From Phycisphaerales bacterium UBA3158 (GTDB taxonomy: Bacteria; Planctomycetota; Phycisphaerae; Phycisphaerales; SM1A02), in NCBI GenBank assembly GCA_002364555.1, contig DEYM01000153.1, positions 1-5,268 of the forward strand: a DNA stretch of 5,268 bases, in the 5' to 3' direction. Within the stretch, counting starts at the first letter, position 1; every line of letters begins with the position of its first letter. The notes under the pieces are model-generated. The model saw only the letters and a program-made list of their open reading frames with translations. It made no database searches and was not told the origin of the DNA. Position numbers and translations under genes: made by a program. This document shows positions 1 through 5,268 of this stretch, piece after piece.

Positions 1-225
1 GTGATTCCGGAACGCCTGAAGATTGACCTGATGGGGATCCATCCCGATCCGCTCGAGTGCCCTGTAGATAATCAATGGATCGAGTTGACCACCGACTGGT
101 ATGCCATCGAGCGAGAAGTCGGCTCCGAACACCCGCTGTCCGGCCTTGACGAAACCACCCACTCCCGCACCCTTGGCATGGAGCAGTGTTCCATCGATAT
201 CGAAGAGTACCAGTAGCTCCGACAT
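1..225 (-). CDS. HAD-superfamily hydrolase, N-terminal part (runs off the left edge)
   Basis: The minus strand is open from an ATG at 225 to position 1, giving 75 codons with no stop. The protein begins MSELLVLFDIDGTLL. This is HAD motif I (DxDGT), with D9 as the predicted nucleophile and D11 as the general acid/base. The segment after it, with GIPVGGQLDPLIIYRALERI around residues 41-60, resembles the start of the helical cap in phosphoglycolate-phosphatase-like HAD proteins (the G-x-x-DP-I pattern). Members of this group usually have just over 200 residues, so about two thirds is missing, including motifs II-IV. The substrate therefore cannot be stated; a small phosphomonoester is the family expectation. 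The start lies 4 bases after the sucC stop and has no good Shine-Dalgarno of its own, which suggests coupling to sucC translation. An open plus-strand frame over the same bases has no recognisable protein features and is a shadow. Confidence 0.85.
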   Translation of the reverse strand, partial: MSELLVLFDIDGTLLHAKGAGVGGFVKAGQRVFGADFSLDGIPVGGQLDPLIIYRALERIGMDPHQVNLQAFRNH

Positions 226-229
226 GATC

Positions 230-1432
230 TCAGGCAGTGCCGACGGTAGCCGTCACCTTTCGAGCCGCATCGCCCAGATCATCGGCAGTCTGCATGGTGG
301 GCAATCGCGACTTGGCCTCTTCGAGGATGTCCCGAGCCGCTTCGACGTTCGTTCCTTCAAGGCGAACGACCAGTGGAACCGTGAAGCCGACTTCCTCCGC
401 CGCTGCAACGATGGCATTGGCGATTCGGTCGCATTGCATGATTCCACCAAAGATGTTCACCAACACTCCCTTGACCTTCTTCTCACCAAGAATGATTCTG
501 AACGCCTCCGTGACCGCCTCCTGGGAGGCATCACCGCCGACATCAAGGAAGTTGGCGGGGTCACCGCCATTGAGCTTGATGATGTCCATGGTGCTCATTG
601 CCAACCCGGCTCCGTTGACGAGACACCCGATGTTCCCATCAAGCGCCACGAAATTCAGACCGGCCTTGGCCGCACGCAGTTCATTCGGATCCTCCTCGGT
701 CGGATCCCAGTAGTCCTTGACACGTCTCTGACGATACATGGCGTTGTCGTCGAAGTTGAACTTCGCATCGATCGCCATGACTTCACCATCAGGATGGGCT
801 TCGGAAGGCGGGGTGATGATCAGCGGATTGATTTCAACCAATGAGGCATCCGTATCGACCTGGAGCTTGGAGAGCTGCATCATGATCTTGGCCGCCTGAT
901 TGATCTGCTTGCCTTTCAAGCCCAGAGCAAAGGCGACCTGCCTGGCCTGCCAACCCTCGAGTCCGTCGAGTGGATGGGTCGGCATCTTGATGATGGCATC
1001 GGGACGCTCGTGGGCGACTGTTTCGATCTCAACACCACCTTCGGCGGATGCGATCAACGTATTGGTTCGATGGGTTCGATCGGTGGTGATCGCGAGGTAC
1101 AGCTCGGTATCGATGTCCACGGCGGCGGCGACGAGCAGTCGCTTCACCTCCAACCCCTCCTCACCGGTCTGGACGGAGACCATCTTGTTCGTGAGCATGA
1201 AGGTGGCGGATTCCTTCACGGCTTCGATGGAATCGACGACCTTGACGAATCCGGCCTTGCCACGTCCACCGGCATGAACCTGTGCCTTGACGACGACCAT
1301 TCCATGCCCGTCGGCGAAGATGGACTCGGCCGCCTCGACGGCCTGTTCGACCGTCTCGGCGACATGACCCTCCGGTACGGGGATTCCGGCATCGGCTAGG
1401 AGTTCACGGGCCTGGTACTCATGGATCTTCAT
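230..1432 (-). CDS. sucC: Succinyl-CoA synthetase (ADP-forming type) beta subunit
   Basis: This complete 400-residue protein is slightly longer than E. coli SucC (388). The enzyme interconverts succinyl-CoA and succinate with nucleoside triphosphate formation, in the TCA cycle in the cytoplasm. The start MKIHEYQARELL is the family signature. The ATP-grasp part includes KAQVHAGGRGKAGFV (residues 49-63), TLIASAEGGVEIE (125-137), and the Mg-binding EINP (200-203) and DAKFNFDD (222-229). The CoA-ligase half has NGAGLAMSTMD (273-283), NGGDPANFLDVGG (288-300), NIFGGIMQCDRIA (326-338) and VRLEGTNVEAARDIL (356-370). Residue 20 is proline, as in E. coli; from memory, GTP-specific beta subunits carry glutamine there, so ATP is the likelier nucleotide. 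The start ATG has a Shine-Dalgarno-like AGAAGGA about 10 bases upstream. The alpha subunit gene sucD, often directly downstream, is absent here; a HAD hydrolase gene follows instead. Confidence 0.98.
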   Translation of the reverse strand: MKIHEYQARELLADAGIPVPEGHVAETVEQAVEAAESIFADGHGMVVVKAQVHAGGRGKAGFVKVVDSIEAVKESATFMLTNKMVSVQTGEEGLEVKRLLVAAAVDIDTELYLAITTDRTHRTNTLIASAEGGVEIETVAHERPDAIIKMPTHPLDGLEGWQARQVAFALGLKGKQINQAAKIMMQLSKLQVDTDASLVEINPLIITPPSEAHPDGEVMAIDAKFNFDDNAMYRQRRVKDYWDPTEEDPNELRAAKAGLNFVALDGNIGCLVNGAGLAMSTMDIIKLNGGDPANFLDVGGDASQEAVTEAFRIILGEKKVKGVLVNIFGGIMQCDRIANAIVAAAEEVGFTVPLVVRLEGTNVEAARDILEEAKSRLPTMQTADDLGDAARKVTATVGTA

Positions 1433-1442
1433 GGGGGTAGTT

Positions 1443-1450
1443 TCCTTCTC
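1443..1450 (-). promoter_or_regulatory. Ribosome binding site of sucC
   Basis: On the minus strand GAGAAGGA lies about 10 bases before the ATG at 1432, and it supports that codon as the start. The spacing is slightly long. No other in-frame start lies upstream with a better site. Confidence 0.65.
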
Positions 1451-1487
1451 GGTGATGGGCAGGCATGGTAGCAGGCCCAGCCCACCT

Positions 1488-1516
1488 CTCGGCGGGTGGC
1501 AGCCCCACCCGCCGAG
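1488..1516 (-). terminator. Perfect 12-bp inverted repeat (hairpin) between the secreted-protein gene and sucC
   Basis: The arms 1488-1499 (CTCGGCGGGTGG) and 1505-1516 (CCACCCGCCGAG) are exact reverse complements around the 5-base loop at 1500-1504. The stem is very GC-rich and would be stable as RNA on either strand. It begins 28 bases past the stop of the minus-strand gene at 1544, so a transcription terminator or 3' stabiliser for that gene is the simplest reading. There is no U-tract after the stem on the minus strand, so it is not a classical intrinsic terminator. It could instead be a structured element in the sucC leader, since its near edge is 55 bases before the sucC start. Confidence 0.5.
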
Positions 1517-1543
1517 CCTCCATACCCTGAGCCCTTGTTTCCA

Positions 1544-2134
1544 TCAGTTCTGCCGCACCGGCTCCGCCAGCGGCTCGCATTTGATCAGGAGATTGTCCAG
1601 AAGCAGCGTCCCCCGGGAAGAGCTCGCTCCATCGAGCTCGAATCGAAGAATCAACTGACTGGGCGATGCCGGCATCGCCAGATCCGATGAATGAATCGCC
1701 CAGGTCTCACCGATCGACCAGACCGGACCATCCTGAAACGTCTTGCCCCCATCCAGGGACAATGCCATCCGCAGGGTTGCGAATCCTGTCCCACTTCTAC
1801 GAACAGCCGCACTGACCTTCGCACTGCCACAATTCTCCAAGGGCAGAAACAACTCGAATCCCTTGCCGTTGCGAGCCATTCCGGAGAGAGACAGGGCCTT
1901 TCCGGAATCCGTGGCATCCACTGCATTGAGCGTGCTCCCGGCAGGATTGGAGAGCGACACCTCGTTCCAATCCTCTCCCAGAACGAGTGACCCCTGTCCA
2001 TCCGAGGACTTGATCCTTCTGACATCGCCGTCGTACTGGTTGAAATCCCAGTTGGTCGATGTGGACCCATGGGCAGGCATGACAGCCGCCAATGGAACAA
2101 TAATCACGATACGACTCAACAATCCAATCAACAT
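1544..2134 (-). CDS. Small exported beta-sandwich protein of unknown function
   Basis: This complete 196-residue protein belongs to no family I can name with certainty. The N-terminus MLIGLLSRIVIIVPLAAVMPAHG looks like a signal peptide: R8, a hydrophobic core at about residues 9-19, and likely cleavage after PAHG or nearby. No transmembrane segment follows. The mature part alternates beta-type stretches and contains LSLSGMARNGKGFELFLPL (81-99), MALSLDGGKTFQDGPVW (123-139) and LILRFELDG...GTLLLDNLLIKC (161-186). This pattern recalls jelly-roll domains in secreted bacterial proteins, in which the sequence runs from a 'GWxxGxYFEF'-like strand to 'YSxDGGxxF' and ends 'LDDI'. C102 and C186 are the only cysteines and could form a disulfide after export. 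There is no sorting tail or catalytic motif. The ATG start is firmly set by an AAGGAGGT site. Fold assignment is inference; secretion is well supported. Confidence 0.85.
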   Translation of the reverse strand: MLIGLLSRIVIIVPLAAVMPAHGSTSTNWDFNQYDGDVRRIKSSDGQGSLVLGEDWNEVSLSNPAGSTLNAVDATDSGKALSLSGMARNGKGFELFLPLENCGSAKVSAAVRRSGTGFATLRMALSLDGGKTFQDGPVWSIGETWAIHSSDLAMPASPSQLILRFELDGASSSRGTLLLDNLLIKCEPLAEPVRQN

Positions 2135-2140
2135 CGATGA

Positions 2141-2148
2141 ACCTCCTT
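2141..2148 (-). promoter_or_regulatory. Strong Shine-Dalgarno of the exported-protein gene
   Basis: The minus strand reads AAGGAGGT at 2148-2141. AGGAGG sits 7 bases before the ATG at 2134. It is a near-consensus site and fixes the start, so the hydrophobic N-terminus is genuinely translated. Confidence 0.85.
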
Positions 2149-2160
2149 GTCTATGCGGAC

Positions 2161-2189
2161 TTCACTGGCTGCTCATGACGTCCTATCAT
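2161..2189 (+). promoter_or_regulatory. Candidate sigma70-type promoter for the Prx-like gene
   Basis: TTCACT at 2161-2166 (4 of 6 against TTGACA) is followed after 17 bases by TATCAT at 2184-2189 (5 of 6 against TATAAT). Transcription would begin near 2196 and give a leader of about 93 bases before the ATG at 2289. The match was found by eye in a short divergent region, so chance agreement is possible. No equally good match was found for the leftward gene. Confidence 0.35.
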
Positions 2190-2190
2190 G
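2174..2190. promoter_or_regulatory. Small dyad CATGA-N7-TCATG overlapping the candidate -10
   Basis: The arms at 2174-2178 and 2186-2190 are exact reverse complements separated by 7 bases, and they overlap the putative -10 box of the rightward promoter. The placement would suit a repressor operator. The arms are only 5 bp, no repressor gene is visible nearby, and such short dyads arise often by chance. Confidence 0.2.
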
Positions 2191-2276
2191 TCGCACGAAC
2201 CAGCGTTGCGAACGATACCCCCCATGCAGGACATGACCGAAAGACCTGCCCAACTTCATTGCATTTGTTTCACTTC

Positions 2277-2280
2277 GGAG
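2277..2280 (+). promoter_or_regulatory. Ribosome binding site of the Prx-like gene
   Basis: GGAG lies 8 bases before the ATG at 2289 and favours this start over a second in-frame ATG seven codons later, which has no comparable site. Confidence 0.7.
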
Positions 2281-2288
2281 ACTGAACC

Positions 2289-2843
2289 ATGGCACGAACA
2301 CCATCAACCATGCAGAAACTAGGCACAGCAGCAGTCGACTTTTCTCTACCCGACGGCACTGGAGCCATGCATTCGCTGAAGAGCTGCCAGGGCGAAAAGG
2401 CGACACTCGTCATCTTCATGTGCAACCACTGTCCATTCGTCGTTCACGTCGCCGATGAACTGGCCAGACTGGGACAGCAGTATCCGGACAAGGGCATCGG
2501 GATCGTGGCCATCAACGCCAACGATGTCGACAACTATCCGGACGATTCACCCGAGAAGATGGTCGAGACCGCCAAGGCATGGGGGCTGGAGTTCCCATAC
2601 CTCTATGACGAATCCCAGGAAATCGCCAAGCAGTATCAGGCGGCCTGCACACCCGACTTCTTCCTCTATGACGATCAGAACAAGCTGATCTACAGAGGAC
2701 AGTTGTGCGAAAGCCGACCCGGATCCGATAGTCCCGTGACCGGTTCGGATCTCCGAGCCGCTCTTGATGCCGTCCTTGCAGGCGAACCCGTGAATGAGGA
2801 TCAGACACCCGGCATGGGATGCAACATCAAGTGGAAGCAATGA
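2289..2843 (+). CDS. Prx-like 1 / thioredoxin-fold thiol protein (AhpC/TSA-related)
   Basis: This complete 184-residue protein is cytoplasmic, with no signal peptide. VDFSLPDGTGAMHSL (16-30) is the usual AhpC/TSA opening. FMCNHCPFVVHV (43-54) holds a CxxC pair, C45 and C48, in the MCNHCP form typical of the Prx-like 1 family. GIVAINANDVDNYPDDSPEKM (71-91) and CTPDFFLYD (120-128), with the predicted cis-proline P122, complete the thioredoxin fold. The ending GCNIKWK (177-183) is also characteristic of the family. The CxxC suggests dithiol oxidoreductase or peroxidase chemistry, but the physiological substrate of the family is not well defined, to my knowledge. Further cysteines are C33, C120, C140 and C178. 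The gene stands alone: it is divergent from the exported-protein gene and converges on the large modular gene, with 45 bases between stops. Confidence 0.93.
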   Translation: MARTPSTMQKLGTAAVDFSLPDGTGAMHSLKSCQGEKATLVIFMCNHCPFVVHVADELARLGQQYPDKGIGIVAINANDVDNYPDDSPEKMVETAKAWGLEFPYLYDESQEIAKQYQAACTPDFFLYDDQNKLIYRGQLCESRPGSDSPVTGSDLRAALDAVLAGEPVNEDQTPGMGCNIKWKQ

Positions 2844-2888
2844 ACCACTTGACGGAATATCCATGAGAAAACGAATCCTCCGGGCGGA

Positions 2889-5268
2889 TCAACATGGTCC
2901 CCAGCTGTCGAGAATCGCCAGGACCTCGTAGACACCGACGAAGCCATCTCCATTCATGTCCTCGATGCAGCCGGAGCAGGCACCGTAGCTGGCGATGACC
3001 TGAAGCAGATCCGTGACGTCGACCACATCGTCGCCATTGACATCTCCTTCACACAACGCGGGAAACACCACCTCGGTGATCCACGTTCGCCAGCCACCGC
3101 CATTGGTCCATTCATGCGCAAGCCAGAGTCGACCTTGCTCGTCGGGATACGGCGCAACACCGGCGTAGTCGCCCCATCGCCCTCCCGTCATCGGCGCGGA
3201 TGACTGCTTCACCAGTTCCATCGGCTGGAAGGTCCCCAGCGGATCCCCGGCAGCACGCTTGGCGCTGTACATCGAGATGTATTCATTGGACGATGACCTC
3301 GCGAAGGTCACAGCGGCATTGCCGAGACCATCAACCGTGATTCCGGGAAAATAGGTGTGGATACTCAATCCGGCATCGATCTCTCCCCATTGGGCCACCG
3401 TTGGAACGGCGAAAGCGTTCGGCCATCCGTTCAAGGCGATCTCATACCAGCGAACTCGAGTACGGTCGTTGTTCACATGATGCACCGCCCAGATCGATCC
3501 ACCCCGCTGTACGCATGACCAGAAGCGAGGCTCGAAGAGGAACGGACGGTCCGTCGTCCCTTGCTGAGGTGGCTGGGTGGGATACGAATAGGGCTCGACC
3601 GGCATGTCGTACGTCTGCAGAAAAGGATCAAGCTCCTGATTCGCGATGGCATGAATGCGAATCTCGTTGAAGCCGACACCATTGCCCGTTCCTTCGGAGG
3701 ACTGAATGAGGTACTGCGGTGTCTCGGGATCCCAGGTGACCGGCATACCAAGCGACTGGTTGCCGGAACCACTGAGGGACAACTGCTTCCAGGCGAGTGG
3801 ATCACCGACCAGTGCCGGGTCCTTCTTGATGCACAGGATCAGATACTTGTCAGGCGAGAAGAAATCCGCGGATACGTAGATGAACCTGTCATCGACGGAT
3901 AGATTGGGCGAATCGATGTTCGAATCAAAGCTGGTGACGTCCAGGAGATACTTGTACCAGACTCCGTCCGCCTGATCCGTTGCCGATACCGCCAGAAGGA
4001 AGTACGAATCCGATCCGTTCCTGGCATTGGCCATCGCCACGAAACGCCTGGCATGTGGATCCCAGACGACTTCGGGATCGAAGACGAAACCGGGAGCGCC
4101 GACGGATCCCCAGAAGCCGCCACTTCCCTCGATCGGCGTCTGGAACAGCTGGGTGCCATCGAGGGTGTAGGCCGCGATGCCGCCATTGACCACCTCCACG
4201 ACATGATCCGGCCCGACGGCGATATCCGGATCCGGTGGATTCCAGCCGGTGTTGCTGATTCCCTCGAAGTCATGCTGATCGGCGCCGGCACGCCGAGGCA
4301 TCGGATCAAGTGGGGTGAAGTCCGGATCGAATGCGGGCGGACTGGGCGCCATGGCGACCATCCGCTTCGGTGATGGAGGAATCGGAATGGCCTCGTGATC
4401 GATGACGACTGGATCAAGCACCATCACGTTGGCTGCCGAGGAATCCTCTCCGGATCCATGACCGGCAAAGCCCACGACTGTTGTTCCCGACGATGACACG
4501 GTCATCGCGGCAGTCGTCGCCGCGATCGCGAGATGATGACCTGCTGCAAGGGATGGATCAAGCCATTCCGGACCACCTTCGGGATCCCCGTCCGGACGAA
4601 AACGCTGTAGCCGGATGCGATGCTCACCTTTGCCGGACACGTCCTCGTTCCAGGCGACAGTCCAGCCGTCGTTCGCATGCGACGCGATATGCGCACCGCT
4701 AATCCAGGCATCGGTTTCACGAGTCGCCTCGATATGGATCGGATCAGTCATCGGGACACCATCGGCATCGAGCCTCTGTGTGCGGATGCTGTAATGCTCG
4801 TCGCCAGGCGCCATCCAGGCAATGATCACACCATCGGACAATTCATCCAGAGACGCCTCGATGCTGCCGGCACCGGCCAGTTCCCGAGTCGCCCCCACCA
4901 TCTGTCCGCTGGAATCGACGATCTGCATCATCAGACCAGCTGGCGCTTCCCTGGTGATCTGCCAGACCACGATGAACTTTCCACTCGGCAGCGTCGCCAC
5001 ACGAGGCAGCGCAGCGGTTCCAGGTGATGCAAGATGATGTTCTTGACCCACGGGATGCCCATCGGCACCCAGCGATCTCAAGGCGAGCTGATATCCATCG
5101 GATGATTCACTCAACCAGACGACAAGCCCATCGCCATCGTCGTTGATGGCCAGGGCAGGCTGCTCCTGATGACCTGAACGACGTTCATTGACGGCGATTT
5201 CAGGTTGCCATTGATTGTCCTTGAATCTTCGGGCGACGATGCCGCCAGCGTGGCCGTCCTGCCCGGTA
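2889..5268 (-). CDS. Large modular secreted-type protein with VVW repeats, propeller-like region and dockerin-like tail (5' end missing)
   Basis: The frame is open from the stop at 2891-2889 to the right edge, with 792 visible residues. A TTG at 5114 could be called as a start, but coding continues upstream of it (51 more codons, including part of another repeat), so the true start and any signal peptide lie outside. Visible residues 1-285 or so are imperfect repeats of roughly 50 residues of the form 'P-x-V-A...G...V-V-W...R...D-x-x-G-x-P'. A proline-rich linker follows (about 289-326). A region of about 400 residues begins DFEGISNTGWNPPDPDIAVG and includes GPDHVVEVVNGGIAAY, VWDPHARRFVAMA, FDSNIDSPNLSVDD and GGRWGDYAGVAPYP, which looks like a beta-propeller of the type found in uncharacterised secreted proteins. 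The last 54 residues are a two-loop dockerin-like module. No catalytic motif was recognised. Function is unknown; extracellular binding or surface display is the best inference. Confidence 0.9.
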   Translation of the reverse strand, partial: TGQDGHAGGIVARRFKDNQWQPEIAVNERRSGHQEQPALAINDDGDGLVVWLSESSDGYQLALRSLGADGHPVGQEHHLASPGTAALPRVATLPSGKFIVVWQITREAPAGLMMQIVDSSGQMVGATRELAGAGSIEASLDELSDGVIIAWMAPGDEHYSIRTQRLDADGVPMTDPIHIEATRETDAWISGAHIASHANDGWTVAWNEDVSGKGEHRIRLQRFRPDGDPEGGPEWLDPSLAAGHHLAIAATTAAMTVSSSGTTVVGFAGHGSGEDSSAANVMVLDPVVIDHEAIPIPPSPKRMVAMAPSPPAFDPDFTPLDPMPRRAGADQHDFEGISNTGWNPPDPDIAVGPDHVVEVVNGGIAAYTLDGTQLFQTPIEGSGGFWGSVGAPGFVFDPEVVWDPHARRFVAMANARNGSDSYFLLAVSATDQADGVWYKYLLDVTSFDSNIDSPNLSVDDRFIYVSADFFSPDKYLILCIKKDPALVGDPLAWKQLSLSGSGNQSLGMPVTWDPETPQYLIQSSEGTGNGVGFNEIRIHAIANQELDPFLQTYDMPVEPYSYPTQPPQQGTTDRPFLFEPRFWSCVQRGGSIWAVHHVNNDRTRVRWYEIALNGWPNAFAVPTVAQWGEIDAGLSIHTYFPGITVDGLGNAAVTFARSSSNEYISMYSAKRAAGDPLGTFQPMELVKQSSAPMTGGRWGDYAGVAPYPDEQGRLWLAHEWTNGGGWRTWITEVVFPALCEGDVNGDDVVDVTDLLQVIASYGACSGCIEDMNGDGFVGVYEVLAILDSWGPC
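2892..3053 (-). other. Dockerin-like tandem calcium-loop domain at the C-terminus
   Basis: Two F-hand-type loops are visible. Loop 1 is DVNGDDVVDVTD, with D/N/D at positions 1, 3, 5 and D at 12, followed by LLQVIASYG. Loop 2 is DMNGDGFVGVYE, with D/N/D at 1, 3, 5 and E at 12, followed by VLAILDSWG. These positions match calcium ligands of dockerin type I repeats. Four cysteines frame the loops (one before loop 1, CSGC between them, and a final C), suggesting disulfide closure after export. In planctomycetes such tails occur on many secreted proteins without an obvious cellulosome, so cohesin binding should not be assumed. Confidence 0.85.
4539..5268 (-). repeat. Degenerate tandem protein repeats of about 50 residues
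   Basis: In the visible protein, the anchors GLVVW (W51), FIVVW (W102), IIAW (W151) and TVAW (W206) recur at spacings of 51, 49 and 55 residues. Each is followed about 15-20 residues later by a short 'R/I...D-x-x-G' turn: SLGADGHPVG, IVDSSGQMVG, RLDADGVPMT, RFRPDGDPEG. A partial unit precedes W51 (IVARRFKDNQW, edge of the window), and a decayed one may follow near TTVVGF. The repeats are divergent at DNA level, so they are old protein repeats rather than recent tandem duplication. Confidence 0.7.

Noticed and set aside
101..844. Long plus-strand open frame of 247 codons opposite sucC
   Set aside because: It lies entirely antisense to the HAD gene start and the strongly conserved sucC. It has no recognisable domain and reads as low-complexity antisense of a conserved gene, with no convincing ribosome site.
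1461..1480. Short direct repeat of GCAGGC in the sucC leader
   Set aside because: Two six-base copies in a GC-rich stretch are expected by chance and have no further context.
2173..2406. Minus-strand open frame of 77 codons with a hydrophobic stretch across the divergent region
   Set aside because: It overlaps the start of the well-supported Prx-like gene on the opposite strand, has no good ribosome site visible, and matches nothing recognisable.
2844..2888. Possible bidirectional terminator between the converging genes
   Set aside because: The best inverted pairing (ATCC against GGAT near 2874-2888) is only 4 bp with a mismatch inside and no T-run. I see no supportable terminator in these 45 bases.
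3839..4417. Minus-strand open frame of 192 codons inside the large modular gene
   Set aside because: It is an out-of-frame shadow of the same strand, rich in R, S, P and I, as expected from shifted GC-rich codons. The overlapping frame holds clear protein modules.
1..5268. Mobile element, CRISPR array, toxin-antitoxin or defence system
   Set aside because: There are no transposase, integrase, Cas, nuclease or toxin motifs, no spaced repeats of CRISPR type, and no change in base composition. The genes are metabolic, redox or secreted-structural.

Overview
The window looks like chromosomal DNA of a planctomycete, most likely from the Phycisphaerae or a relative. The main reason is the C-terminus of the large protein on the right: a pair of dockerin-like calcium loops (DVNGDDVVDVTD, then DMNGDGFVGVYE) bracketed by cysteines and ending in WGPC. 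This kind of tail is common on secreted proteins of that group. Other genes fit without being diagnostic: a bacterial succinyl-CoA synthetase beta subunit, a Prx-like 1 thiol protein and a small secreted protein. The organism call is inferred from protein style, not from a marker gene. Base composition looks moderately GC-rich and even throughout. I see no sign of a mobile element, phage, CRISPR array or RNA gene.

Layout from left to right. Positions 1-225 (minus) hold the N-terminal 75 codons of a HAD-superfamily hydrolase that runs off the left edge. Positions 230-1432 (minus) hold a complete sucC, separated from the HAD gene by only 4 bases. Positions 1433-1543 carry a perfect 12-bp inverted repeat with a 5-base loop. 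Positions 1544-2134 (minus) encode a small exported protein with a clear signal peptide and a predicted beta-sandwich body. Positions 2135-2288 are a divergent intergenic region with a strong Shine-Dalgarno for the leftward gene, a plausible sigma70-type promoter for the rightward gene and a small dyad. Positions 2289-2843 (plus) encode a complete Prx-like 1 / thioredoxin-fold protein. Positions 2889-5268 (minus) encode a very large secreted-type modular protein. Its 5' end lies beyond the right edge, because the reading frame stays open to the last base.

How the genes relate: sucC and the HAD gene are close enough to be co-transcribed and translationally coupled. The partner gene sucD is not adjacent to sucC on either side within the window, which is the most notable metabolic oddity. 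The thiol protein gene and the large modular gene converge with a 45-base gap and have no obvious shared function. The two secreted-type proteins (1544-2134 and 2889-5268) have unknown roles and no visible operon link.

I found no convincing evidence of an undescribed biological system. The items most worth a second look are the modular repeat/propeller/dockerin protein, the sucC-HAD arrangement without sucD, and the hairpin in front of sucC.
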